Source of the DNA: JAPPHA01 sp965242975
GTDB taxonomy: Bacteria > Pseudomonadota > Alphaproteobacteria > Rhodobacterales > Rhodobacteraceae
Assembly (NCBI GenBank): GCA_965242975.1
Contig: CBDETS010000007.1
Coordinates: 992,001 to 1,056,000, forward strand
Length of the DNA stretch: 64,000 bases
Direction of reading: 5' to 3'
Below the pieces are notes generated by a model. The model saw only the letters and a list, made by a program, of their open reading frames with translations. It made no database searches and had not been told where the DNA came from. The position numbers were made by a program, and so were the translations under genes. How positions within the stretch are numbered: position 1 is the stretch's first letter; each line of letters opens with the position of its first letter. Shown here one piece after another: positions 1 through 8,722 of the stretch.

Positions 1-826
1 GTATTTTGACAGAAGGTTCGTTCCGATCTCTCGAGAAAGGGCAGATCTGGATTTCTTTCCCGGGTATTGCGAATTCGTTCATGCCGGTTCATTTGTGCCG
101 TCCTGAGTCTCGAATACGTGGCTGCGGCTCATGCGCAGGTTGCCGAAAACAGCCAACCACGTGATGCCAGCGACATTGATGCCGGTTTACTCACGCTAGA
201 GGCCACGCGGCACCAGGATGCAGAATGGGACGAACACACGGCGCATCAGGGCGACGAAAAGGTGCATATGAGGACGACTCCCTGAAGTGTGGGCATTCGT
301 GCCCGAACGATCGAAATCCATACCCGACTTCCATAGGGGCATGCAGCCTCAACAGTCGTGTTCCCGTGGCTGCGGAATACACCAACAGCAACCGAAACAG
401 GTCAAAACGTACAGGTCTGCCACTCTCGAAATGGCAGACACGCGACCGGCCATAAGCACCGAGCATCCGCGATCAATTCCCGGAGGACAGTCTCAGGGCG
501 GGCATCTTGGAATGCGCGGACGATCTCTCCCATGCGCTGGAGCTCATGGACGGTTGGTGGTGTTCGGAAATTTTTTGAGTACCGAAAGGGTCTGGACCTG
601 TCGGGCTCTGAGATCATCCGTTACAGGGAAATCTGGCGCGAGATCGGCGAAGCTGCGACTCCGTTGCAGGACTGTGGCAACGTCTGTAAATCAGAATTTC
701 AGTCGCAAGGATCAATTTTTTGCTCGTGAGACTACGAGGGCATCGCCAAATGTCACGCCTTCGCGGCACATTCGAAGTTCGTTTTGTCGCGACTTGGATT
801 GAACGAGCCCGGGACGAGGAAATCAC
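1..826. other. Region without a convincing gene
   Basis: No reading frame here looks like a conserved protein. A short TTG-started frame at 67-285 begins with a signal-peptide-like stretch (hydrophobic core ending in AHA before Q) but then becomes featureless. Minus-strand frames at 191-466 and 402-617 have protein-like stretches that do not join into one product. The stretch could be decayed accessory DNA next to a defence gene; that is inference only. Confidence 0.5.
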
Positions 827-2506
827 ATGTCACTTTCTGCACAGATTATTGATCAGAGGGTTACTGGCGTCGTCAAGGAGCAAGAAGAAGCCTTTACACA
901 CGAACTCAACGCAGGAAATGACGACAACAGGAGACGCTCACTGGCATTTTTGTTTCTCGTAACGAAAACCCTGTTTGAATTAACGGACGAGGAAACGATC
1001 GACAGCATTGTCGATGGTGGGAATGACTTTGGCATCGACTCCATATGGTTTGAGCCTCCCGATCAAGGTGAAATCAAGATAGCCGTCATTCAATCAAAGT
1101 ACAGGCTCAGACCAGATGGTGCATCGGCATTCCCGGAAGACGGAATCATTAAAGTAATTGATGCCATTTCTGCCCTTTTCGATCCTGCTCTTCCGGTCAC
1201 CGTAAATGACCGCCTTCGCCGTCGAATCGAAGATGTGCGATCGTTCATTGTCGATGGAGCTATTCCCAGAGTAACGGCAATTGCTGCGAACAATGGGAAG
1301 ATTTGGTCTCAGGAAAGCCAACGGCGCATTGAGAACGCTTCTCGAAATTTTGGCAATTTAGTTGAATGGCGGCATGTGGGATCGGATGAATTTGTTTCCG
1401 CGCTTCAGGCACGGAAGCCAATAAACTCAGACCTACAGCTTGTAGGGAAAGCCTCCGTAGAATCTTTCAACTTTCGCCGAGTCCTGATTGGCCGAATGTC
1501 CGTATCTCAGTTGGCCAACCTTGCGGAACAGTACGATAACCGACTATTTGAAAGAAACATACGACGCTATTTTGGCTTGGTTGGCAATCGTGTCAACGAA
1601 GCAGTATCCCATACGCTCAGGGAACCTGACCAACGCCCAAACTTCTATTTCTACAATAATGGAATAACGGTAACGTGTTCGAAGTTTCGCCACAATGCTT
1701 TGCAAAGTGAGAATTGGCGGGTGCAGGTGGAAGACCTGCAGATTGTCAATGGCGGGCAAACTGCACGGACTGTGCAACACATAGCAAAGGAACTTGGCCC
1801 CGACGTCGGTATGGCCGAGGTGCTCGTGAGGCTGTACGAAATCGCGGAGAGCGACAATGAATTGATCGAGGCAATCACATTTGCCACGAACAGCCAGAAT
1901 CCTGTTGATCTGAGGGATTTGAAGGCGAACGATCCGATACAAAAAGACCTTGCTGAATCGATGTCTGCGCTGGGATACCTTCACCGTGCCAAGCGCGAAG
2001 ACCGTGTGATTTCGTCCAGTGAATTCACAAGTGCCGTGGTCGCCGAAGCAGTCTTGGCAATTTGGCGGGAAAGGCCTCATCAGGCCCGCTTCAGGAGCCG
2101 AGAGCACTTTGGCGCACTTTACGAGCACATATTTTCGAAACTGAATGGTGCCCAGGCCATTTTAGCGGCACTGTTACACAGATACGCCGAAAATCGGAGG
2201 AAGAGACCGACCGCCGATGCTCCGGATTTCCTCCCCTACGGCTCCAGATTCATTGCGATGTTGATGGGGCGGTATTTGCTCTCAGATATGGAAATCTCGG
2301 TCGACAAACTTGATCATCGCAACTTTAGAGAAGCGCGTGATCTTCTGGAAAAAAGGCATTCGGACTATATCACCGCCGCAGAATCGGAGATTGGCGAAGC
2401 TCTGGATTCGCTTTTTGCCGGTCGAAATCGTACATTGCAGAGGCTGTCTGCCACGTTCAGGAGATCAGATCTTATCGACATACTCATGACCAGTAAGCCT
2501 GCCTAG
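827..2506 (+). CDS. AIPR-family abortive infection phage-resistance protein
   Basis: This 559-residue protein fits the AIPR family (abortive infection, phage resistance). The family signature is seen in FYFYNNGIT (about residues 273-281) and QIVNGGQTA (305-313), with an ATNSQNPVDLRDL stretch further on. The N-terminal part has a PD-(D/E)XK-like pattern: D71 in DFGIDSIWF, then IQSKY with Q89 and K91, the QxK variant of the nuclease core. This suggests a nuclease that acts on phage or cell nucleic acid, which is inference. The ATG follows GACGAGGA at a good distance. No methyltransferase, toxin partner or mobile element is adjacent, so it may be a single-gene system. Family assignment is fairly sure; the biochemical role is not. 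Confidence 0.85.
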   Translation: MSLSAQIIDQRVTGVVKEQEEAFTHELNAGNDDNRRRSLAFLFLVTKTLFELTDEETIDSIVDGGNDFGIDSIWFEPPDQGEIKIAVIQSKYRLRPDGASAFPEDGIIKVIDAISALFDPALPVTVNDRLRRRIEDVRSFIVDGAIPRVTAIAANNGKIWSQESQRRIENASRNFGNLVEWRHVGSDEFVSALQARKPINSDLQLVGKASVESFNFRRVLIGRMSVSQLANLAEQYDNRLFERNIRRYFGLVGNRVNEAVSHTLREPDQRPNFYFYNNGITVTCSKFRHNALQSENWRVQVEDLQIVNGGQTARTVQHIAKELGPDVGMAEVLVRLYEIAESDNELIEAITFATNSQNPVDLRDLKANDPIQKDLAESMSALGYLHRAKREDRVISSSEFTSAVVAEAVLAIWRERPHQARFRSREHFGALYEHIFSKLNGAQAILAALLHRYAENRRKRPTADAPDFLPYGSRFIAMLMGRYLLSDMEISVDKLDHRNFREARDLLEKRHSDYITAAESEIGEALDSLFAGRNRTLQRLSATFRRSDLIDILMTSKPA

Positions 2507-2909
2507 TGGCATTGGCCGTCGTGAAGGCCCGTTTGACAGGGCTATGACGTTTATCGTTATCTGCCAAACACATCCGCCGCATGAATCTTCCGGGCGCGGC
2601 GCTCGTTCCAGCCTGTTTGCATCGGTCCGACCGGAAACAAACGCCAGGTTTCAGGGCTCGGACATTTTTCGGGGACGTCACCTTGAGCGCGAACAACAAG
2701 GCTTTCCATCTGCACTTGGCGCGGGACTGAACCGGTCGACGGTCATCGCATTGCGCAAAGAAAAAGGCGGGCGGTGACCTACCTCCCTGAATCGTGATCG
2801 AACCTCTTCGGGAATTGACGTGGAACCGCTTCAATTTCCTCGCGGCGGTGGTAGTGTCCGGTTCAGTAACGGTTGTACCATCGAACATGTCATGATCCGG
2901 ATGTGAACA
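2507..2909. other. Intergenic space, no gene recognised
   Basis: About 400 bases between the AIPR gene and the hydrolase-OsmC gene. Frames on both strands lack any conserved pattern. The promoter of the downstream gene probably lies near the end, but I see no clear hexamer pair. Confidence 0.4.
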
Positions 2910-4151
2910 ATGCCCCAAGTCAAGATTTCGTTTGCAGGCCATTCTGGCGACATGCTGTCCGCCCGCCTTGATCTCCCTGCGACAGCTCCGCGCGCTACGG
3001 CCTTGTTTGCGCATTGTTTTACCTGCTCGAAGGATATCCCGGCCGCACGCCGGATTTCCCAGGGACTGGCGGCGCTCGGGCTGGCTGTCCTCCGTTTCGA
3101 TTTCACTGGCCTCGGTCGATCGGGCGGAGAGTTCGCGGCAACAGGCTTTTCGACAAACGTGCGGGATCTGGTTTTGGCCGCCGCGGCCCTCGAGGACCGG
3201 GTTCGGGGACCGAGCCTCCTGGTCGGACATTCGCTTGGCGGTGCGGCAGTACTGAAGGCAGCAGCTGAGCTACCGTCCGTCAAGGCAGTCGTAACGATCG
3301 GAGCTCCAGCGGACCCGGAACACGTGCTGCACAATTTCGAAAACTCGCTCGACGAAATCGAAGAAGCCGGGGAAGCCGAAGTGTCCCTGGCCGGGCGCAG
3401 ATTCACGATCAGGAAGTCTTTCGTTGATGACGTGACAAAGACGAAATTGTCCGAGTCCATCGGAAAACTCCGCCGCGCACTTCTCGTACTGCATTCACCT
3501 GTCGATCAGACGGTCGGGATCGAAAACGCTGCGGCGATTTACGCGGCGGCACGTCATCCGAAGAGTTTTGTCACGCTGGACCGTGCCGATCATCTGCTCT
3601 CACGCAAGGAAGATGGCGCATATGCTGCCCAGGTCATCGGGGCCTGGGCCGCCCGCTATCTCGATGCTGCGGCGCCGCAGGTTCCAGGTGACGTTCCCGA
3701 AGGAATCGTAAGATCGGCTGAAGCCGAGCCGAACGGGTTTCTTCAAGACATCATGGCCGGCCCTTCTCACCACGCCTGGGCAGACGAACCGGAAAGCCAT
3801 GGTGGCACCGATCTGGGCATGACCCCGTACCAGTTCCTGTCGTCAGGCCTCGCTGCGTGCACGTCAATGACCGTTCGAATGTATGCGCGACGCAAGGGCT
3901 GGCCGCTTGATCATGTCTACGTCGACGTCTCGCATGAAAAGGTCCACGCAGAGGACTGCGAGTCGTGCGATGTTTCGTCCCGCGGAGCACGAATCGACCG
4001 ATTTCAAAGGAAGATTCGGCTGGCAGGAGAACTATCGAATGAACAAAGGCAGCGGTTGCTGGAAATCGCCGACAAATGCCCTGTTCACCGCACCCTGGAG
4101 GGGACGATAGACATAAGGACTGAACCAGCTTCCGAAGATCCGGACAATTGA
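2910..4151 (+). CDS. Alpha/beta hydrolase fused to OsmC-family peroxidase domain
   Basis: A 413-residue two-domain protein. Residues 1 to about 250 form an alpha/beta hydrolase with the nucleophile elbow GHSLGG (S108), a probable acid near D199 and H228 in RADHLL. Residues about 270-410 form an OsmC/Ohr-like domain with the two expected cysteines, C317 in GLAACTSM and C390 in DKCPVHR. OsmC proteins reduce organic hydroperoxides with this cysteine pair; the hydrolase may release the substrate or act separately. The same fusion is known in other bacteria as a bifunctional hydrolase/OsmC protein, so it is not a local accident. The gene stands alone and converges with the acyl-CoA ligase downstream. 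Its cellular substrate is unknown. Confidence 0.88.
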   Translation: MPQVKISFAGHSGDMLSARLDLPATAPRATALFAHCFTCSKDIPAARRISQGLAALGLAVLRFDFTGLGRSGGEFAATGFSTNVRDLVLAAAALEDRVRGPSLLVGHSLGGAAVLKAAAELPSVKAVVTIGAPADPEHVLHNFENSLDEIEEAGEAEVSLAGRRFTIRKSFVDDVTKTKLSESIGKLRRALLVLHSPVDQTVGIENAAAIYAAARHPKSFVTLDRADHLLSRKEDGAYAAQVIGAWAARYLDAAAPQVPGDVPEGIVRSAEAEPNGFLQDIMAGPSHHAWADEPESHGGTDLGMTPYQFLSSGLAACTSMTVRMYARRKGWPLDHVYVDVSHEKVHAEDCESCDVSSRGARIDRFQRKIRLAGELSNEQRQRLLEIADKCPVHRTLEGTIDIRTEPASEDPDN

Positions 4152-4242
4152 CCAAGGGAATGCCTGAATGGATCCGGGACGATCCGGCACGGCCGCCACA
4201 ATTATTGTCCGCGCGGAAATCTGAATCGACCGGCCGGGCTGG

Positions 4243-5805
4243 TCACGCGTTTCCGGGCCGGTCCCCTTCGGTCAGTGACGCCAGTTTCAGCCGCTGTATC
4301 TTCCCGGAGGGTCCTTTCGGCAATTCGTCGAGCAGGAAGATGCGGTCGGGACTCTTGAATTCACCCAGCCGTTCTTTGCACACATCGATGAGCTGGCCTG
4401 CGGAAATCGACGCTCCACTTCTAAGTTTCACGGCAGCTTCGACACGTTCGCCGTACCTCTCGCACGAGCGGGGGAAAGCAGCTGCTTCAACGACTTCGGG
4501 ATGAGCATAAAGGGCCTCGTCGATTTCGCGTGGAGCGATATTTTCCCCACCCTTGATGATGAGTTCTTTCAGCCTTCCCGTGACGAACACGTAACCGTCG
4601 TCGTCGAGGGTTCCGAGATCGCCGGTACGAAGCCATCCGTCTTCGGTACGGGATTCCGAGGTCGCTACCGAATCCCTGAAGTAACCGCGCATGACGTTGG
4701 GCCCGCGAACGGCGATTTCGCCTTCTTTCCCGGGCGGTAACGGAACCAAATCAGGCGAGAGAATTGTGACGGAGTTGCCAAAGGCGATTCCCGGGGAGCC
4801 CAGCTTGCGATTTCCCGGAGGCATGGGGTTCGACAGGATTTGTGCCGCCGCTTCGGTCAACCCCATCGTTTCGATGATCGGAATTCCGAAGCGCGTTTCA
4901 AACGCGTGCTGCACGTCTGGCGCGAGCGCTGACGATGCTGATCTTCCAAAGCGAATTCGTCGACGGACCGAGGAATCCGGTTCCGCCTCGCCATGCAACA
5001 GATAGGAGAAGATCGTCGGAACGGCGGAAAACCACGACACTTCGAACTCGCTGCATTGTTGCCAGAAACGCGCGGCTGAAAATCGTCCGCAAACCGTAAC
5101 CGAACCTCCCGAGACAAGTGGTGCCATAATGGTCACGCACAGGCCGTTGATATGATAGATCGGAAGCACGCAGTATGCCCGGTCTTCCGGCGTCAATTCG
5201 TGCGCCAGGGTGGGTGTCCACCCGCCGGCAAGAAGGCTGGCGTGCGTATGGAGCACGCCTTTCGGGCGCCCGGTCGTTCCTGACGTGTACATCAGGAGGG
5301 CGTCATCGTTGGCCGAGACGTCGTAAAGCCTCGGTAGGCGTTCACCCCATGAGTGGTCGGCGCCTTCTCCGACAGTCACGGCGGCGATGTTCAGCGCAGT
5401 CACGGATTTTGCTGCGTCAAGCAGGTTCAAGCGGCCGGGGTCCAGGAAGACAAATCTGGCATCGGAATGATTGAGCGCGTATGCAATCGCCGTCGGACCG
5501 GCTGCTATGTTGATCATGGTGAGACGAAATCCGCCGTAAAGCACGCCGAACAGGAGCGCGGTTCCGGCTCGGCCATTTGGAAGCATCAGTGCGACGCTTT
5601 CTCCCCGGCGAATTCCGAGACCTGTCAATCTGCGGGCAATGTCATCGGCGGTGTCACGCAACTCGCTCCACGTGACTGAACCGTGTCCGGGAAAGACATG
5701 GCTCACCTTGTTGGGAGTGGTCCGGGCACGGTCGTCAAGCCAGTCCCGAACGGTTCCATCAGGCGCTGGCCGGGGAGCCGTTATCACTTTCCGAACTCGG
5801 CCCAA
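4243..5805 (-). CDS. AMP-forming acyl-CoA ligase, SauT-like candidate
   Basis: A 520-residue class I adenylate-forming enzyme that activates a carboxylate to its CoA thioester through an acyl-AMP. The phosphate-binding loop YTSGTTGRPKG lies at about residues 173-183. The hinge motif GWLRTGDLG and the KGGENIAPREID stretch follow, and the catalytic lysine is in GPSGKIQR near the C-terminus. The start overlaps the end of the aldehyde dehydrogenase gene by 22 bases, so the two are co-transcribed. Pairing with a CoA-acylating aldehyde dehydrogenase recalls sulfoacetate-CoA ligase (SauT) and sulfoacetaldehyde dehydrogenase (SauS) of Cupriavidus necator. The motifs alone do not fix the substrate, and another small carboxylate is possible. 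Confidence 0.88.
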   Translation of the reverse strand: MGRVRKVITAPRPAPDGTVRDWLDDRARTTPNKVSHVFPGHGSVTWSELRDTADDIARRLTGLGIRRGESVALMLPNGRAGTALLFGVLYGGFRLTMINIAAGPTAIAYALNHSDARFVFLDPGRLNLLDAAKSVTALNIAAVTVGEGADHSWGERLPRLYDVSANDDALLMYTSGTTGRPKGVLHTHASLLAGGWTPTLAHELTPEDRAYCVLPIYHINGLCVTIMAPLVSGGSVTVCGRFSAARFWQQCSEFEVSWFSAVPTIFSYLLHGEAEPDSSVRRRIRFGRSASSALAPDVQHAFETRFGIPIIETMGLTEAAAQILSNPMPPGNRKLGSPGIAFGNSVTILSPDLVPLPPGKEGEIAVRGPNVMRGYFRDSVATSESRTEDGWLRTGDLGTLDDDGYVFVTGRLKELIIKGGENIAPREIDEALYAHPEVVEAAAFPRSCERYGERVEAAVKLRSGASISAGQLIDVCKERLGEFKSPDRIFLLDELPKGPSGKIQRLKLASLTEGDRPGNA

Positions 5806-7193
5806 TACGAGCCGAACACGTCTTCAAGTGCCGGTTCACGGGATTCGATCGGTCGCACGATTCGCGTTCTCTGGATGAAGTGACGCCAGTGGAGGTTATC
5901 GTCTAAGGAATTCCGCCCCCATGATCCACAACCCATCGACAGGGAAAACGGCATTCCGTTTTCGAATGATCCTCCCGTCGCGATGCAGTGAGGCTGATTG
6001 ACGATGACGCGGCACGTCGGCAATGCCTGTGCGAGAACGTAGGCCCTGTCATCATGGCCCGAATGCAAGCCGACAGAATGCCCTGCACCTTGATATTCGA
6101 GTATCCTGCCCGTCAGGTCGAGCGCGTGCGAGAAATCGCGGCATCGGTACAGTGCGGCGACCCGGCTGAGCTTTTCCCCGGAGAGCCTGAAACCGGGTCC
6201 GATTCCCTCGGTTTCCACGACCACGAACCTGGTGGATTCTGGGAAGCGGCCATCAAGACCGAGTTCGCGCATGACGACATCGGCGTCCTGGGCCATGACC
6301 CGCGGATTCAGCGATCCGCCCGGCCAGAGCCGGTCGACAATTTCCTGCTCCTGCGCCCGCGGCACAATGGCGCCTCCTTCGTTCCGGAGTGCGGCGCAGA
6401 ATTCATCGTACACGTCGTCCACCACGAGCAGGGCATTCTCTGACGAGCAGGACGTCGCGTTGTCGAAACATTTCGACCGGGCGATCCGGGCAGCAGTGGC
6501 CGCGAGATCGGCAGATTCGTCTACAATTGCAGGGACATTGCCAACCCCGACGCCGATTGCCGGAGTGCCACTGGAGTAGGCACGGCGAACATTGTCCTGG
6601 CTTCCGGTCACGATCGCGAGATCTGCGGTCTCCAGCAATCTTTGTGTCCTGGCCTTGCTCCCGGGAGCGGGTGTCATCTGTACGAGATTCCTGTTTTCTC
6701 CGATGCGGTCGAATTCCGCATGAACAAACCCGAGGAGCGCCGTGCAGCACTCGCTACCCCTCGGAGACGGAGAAATGACGATTGCATTCCCGCATTTGAC
6801 CGAATTGATGATGTTGTTCGCCGGGGTTGCGGCCGGATTTGTCGATGGAACGACACTCCCGATCAAGCCGATGGGCCGCGCGATTTCGGTGACTCGAAGT
6901 TCCGGGTCTTCCTTGACGACACCATAGGTCCGAACTCCGTCGATATCTCTCATGAGGCCGAGGGTCTTGCGGTGATTTTTGGTTATCTTGTCGGCGACAT
7001 TTCCAAGCCCGGTTGACTCGACCGCCAACTCGGCAAGCATCCGGTTTCGGGAAGGTTCCATGATCGCCCAGCCGACGGCCGCCGCTGCGCGGTCGTAGCG
7101 TTCCTGGCTGCCGCGAGCTTCGAATTCGCGTTGCGCGTCACGACCACGTGAGACGATTTCGTCGACGATTCGGGTTTCGTGTTGAATGGTCAT
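5784..7193 (-). CDS. CoA-acylating aldehyde dehydrogenase, SauS-like
   Basis: A 469-residue enzyme of the CoA-dependent aldehyde dehydrogenase branch (relatives: EutE, the AdhE N-terminus, sulfoacetaldehyde dehydrogenase). The nucleophile is C249 in SCSSEN, preceded by KCFDNATS, the pattern typical of acylating enzymes. The N-terminal half carries PIGLIGSVVPSTNP and GVGVGNVPAIVDE, which belong to the nucleotide-binding fold. It would interconvert an acyl-CoA and an aldehyde with NAD(P)(H). With the ligase next door it could reduce an activated acid to an aldehyde, as SauS does with sulfoacetyl-CoA. A sulfoacetaldehyde acetyltransferase (Xsc) is not in the window, so the sulfonate assignment remains a hypothesis. 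Confidence 0.85.
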   Translation of the reverse strand: MTIQHETRIVDEIVSRGRDAQREFEARGSQERYDRAAAAVGWAIMEPSRNRMLAELAVESTGLGNVADKITKNHRKTLGLMRDIDGVRTYGVVKEDPELRVTEIARPIGLIGSVVPSTNPAATPANNIINSVKCGNAIVISPSPRGSECCTALLGFVHAEFDRIGENRNLVQMTPAPGSKARTQRLLETADLAIVTGSQDNVRRAYSSGTPAIGVGVGNVPAIVDESADLAATAARIARSKCFDNATSCSSENALLVVDDVYDEFCAALRNEGGAIVPRAQEQEIVDRLWPGGSLNPRVMAQDADVVMRELGLDGRFPESTRFVVVETEGIGPGFRLSGEKLSRVAALYRCRDFSHALDLTGRILEYQGAGHSVGLHSGHDDRAYVLAQALPTCRVIVNQPHCIATGGSFENGMPFSLSMGCGSWGRNSLDDNLHWRHFIQRTRIVRPIESREPALEDVFGSYWAEFGK

Positions 7194-7213
7194 TCAGGTG
7201 TCATCGTGATTTC

Positions 7214-7239
7214 GAATGGGCGGGCGTGCCCGCCCATTC
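7214..7239 (-). terminator. Stem-loop between tctC-like and aldehyde dehydrogenase genes
   Basis: A perfect inverted repeat: GAATGGGCGGGC at 7214-7225 pairs with GCCCGCCCATTC at 7228-7239. It lies in the 59-base gap between the binding-protein gene and the dehydrogenase gene of the same unit. No T-run follows on the minus strand. It may act as an mRNA-stabilising or partly terminating hairpin that keeps the binding protein more abundant than the enzymes, a common arrangement after solute-binding-protein genes. Confidence 0.6.
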
Positions 7240-7252
7240 ATGGTCTTGACGT

Positions 7253-8221
7253 TCACAGTCCGGCAAGGAGTTCCGAAAGCGTGACTTCCCGCGCCGCCCA
7301 CATTTCGATGACCTCGTCACGTGTCATGATGTGCATCGGCGACCCGCCGGCTTTCATCTTGCCTTGAACCCGTCCGTTTTCGAACATCGTCGGAACGACG
7401 GCAGCGAGCTTGTCGATGAGTTCCTGCGGAGTTCCCTTGGGCACCATGATTCCACGGAAGTTGACCGAAGCATTGTCGATGTCGAAGCCCTGCTCCCCGA
7501 GTGTTGGAACATCCGGGAGAAAGTCGTTGCGCTCAAGATCGAACACCCCGAGAATCTTGACGTTTCCGGCCTCGCGCGCACGGAACGCATCGGACAGGTT
7601 GTTGACGCCTCCCATGACGTCGCCCGCGATGACGGCCTTCATCGCACCGGCTCCTCCGGCGTTGTTCGGAATATAGGCAAGGCTGACGCCGGCTGCCTTT
7701 TCAAGTTGCAATGCCGCGATGTGGTGTCCAACGAAGAGACCTGCGCCCGAAAACGTCAGTTTTCCGGGGTTGGCCTTGGCCCAGTCGACAACGTCGTTCA
7801 TGGAATTGAACTCGCTGTCCGTGTTGACGACGAATACGGCAGGGTCGGCTCCCCAGTTCGCAATCGGCTCGAAGCTTGACGCCGAGTACTCGACGCCGCC
7901 CTTGATGGATTGAGCAATGAAGTGGGGAATGTTGTACGCAGCAAGTGTGTAACCATCGGCCTCGGCTTGTGTCGCGAACCAGTTCCAGCCCACGCGGCCA
8001 CCCGCGCCGGGCTTGTTGATGATCGCGATGGGAACACCGAGCGCGTCCTCGTTTCCTGCCGTCATCGTAACGATTCTGGCCTGGAAGTCCGTAGCGCCGC
8101 CGGCGCCGTAGCTGACCATCAACATGATCGGCCGGTCGGGGTAGCCTTGCGCCGACGCCAGGCCTGCGAGCCCGATGACGGCCGTTGCGGTGGTCGCGAT
8201 CGTTGCAAGAGTTTTCTTCAT
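7253..8221 (-). CDS. tctC: Tripartite tricarboxylate transporter binding protein (TctC/Bug)
   Basis: A 322-residue periplasmic solute-binding protein of the Bug/TctC family. The start chosen gives MKKTLATIATT, a signal peptide ending at ASAQG, and follows AAAGGAGG; a longer frame begins upstream but lacks this site. Typical family elements are YPDRPI right after the signal peptide, KPGAGGRVGWN, and the AYIPNNAGGAGAMKAVIAGDV region. It would capture an organic acid and deliver it to TctA and TctB, encoded just upstream in the same direction. The ligand cannot be read from sequence; the nearby ligase and dehydrogenase suggest a small carboxylate or sulfonated carboxylate. Confidence 0.9.
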   Translation of the reverse strand: MKKTLATIATTATAVIGLAGLASAQGYPDRPIMLMVSYGAGGATDFQARIVTMTAGNEDALGVPIAIINKPGAGGRVGWNWFATQAEADGYTLAAYNIPHFIAQSIKGGVEYSASSFEPIANWGADPAVFVVNTDSEFNSMNDVVDWAKANPGKLTFSGAGLFVGHHIAALQLEKAAGVSLAYIPNNAGGAGAMKAVIAGDVMGGVNNLSDAFRAREAGNVKILGVFDLERNDFLPDVPTLGEQGFDIDNASVNFRGIMVPKGTPQELIDKLAAVVPTMFENGRVQGKMKAGGSPMHIMTRDEVIEMWAAREVTLSELLAGL

Positions 8222-8266
8222 TTCATTCCTCCTTTGTAAGGCTTGAGCGTCAAACGCGCACAAGCT

Positions 8267-8722
8267 TCAGAACAGCACCTCGCGCGGCGTGTAGACATTC
8301 AGCAGCAGCGCGAAGAGCCCGTACATGACGGCCATGAACCCGGCCGAGATGGTTAAGCGCTTTAGCCAGCTCCGAATTTCGTCGTGCGGAGCAGGGTCAT
8401 AAAGCGACAGCAGAACAAAAAACGAGATCGCGGTTGCCGTATAGAAACCGAGCGCTTCAGCTGCCCAGAACACGTAGACGATCGCGACCAGGAGGCCAGG
8501 CCCGAGCTTCAGCATTACGGGCAAGGCGATTCCGTCACCGGTTCGAGACCGACCGGTCAGTGCCGTTCCAAGTGTCCAGAGTGAAAAGGCAACGAGAAAC
8601 GCCGAGATCAGGCGCGGAAAGACAAATGCCTCAGCCGGTTGCTGTGTAAAGCTGATCCAGCAAATCCAGGCTGCGGCAGCGGCGATCAGCCCGGAAGCCA
8701 CGATATGCAGCGCGGGTTTCAC
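8267..8722 (-). CDS. tctB: Tripartite tricarboxylate transporter small subunit (TctB)
   Basis: A 151-residue membrane protein with about four hydrophobic segments, the size and layout of TctB. It starts at GTG inside GTGA, so its start overlaps the tctA stop by four bases, which points to translational coupling. TctB is the small membrane subunit that pairs with TctA in cation-driven uptake. The sequence itself is poorly conserved in this family; the assignment rests on topology and on its place between tctA and tctC. Confidence 0.85.
   Translation of the reverse strand: MKPALHIVASGLIAAAAAWICWISFTQQPAEAFVFPRLISAFLVAFSLWTLGTALTGRSRTGDGIALPVMLKLGPGLLVAIVYVFWAAEALGFYTATAISFFVLLSLYDPAPHDEIRSWLKRLTISAGFMAVMYGLFALLLNVYTPREVLF

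Noticed and set aside
67..285. Short secreted protein with a signal peptide
   Set aside because: It needs a TTG start without a ribosome-binding site, and the part after the signal-like stretch looks random.
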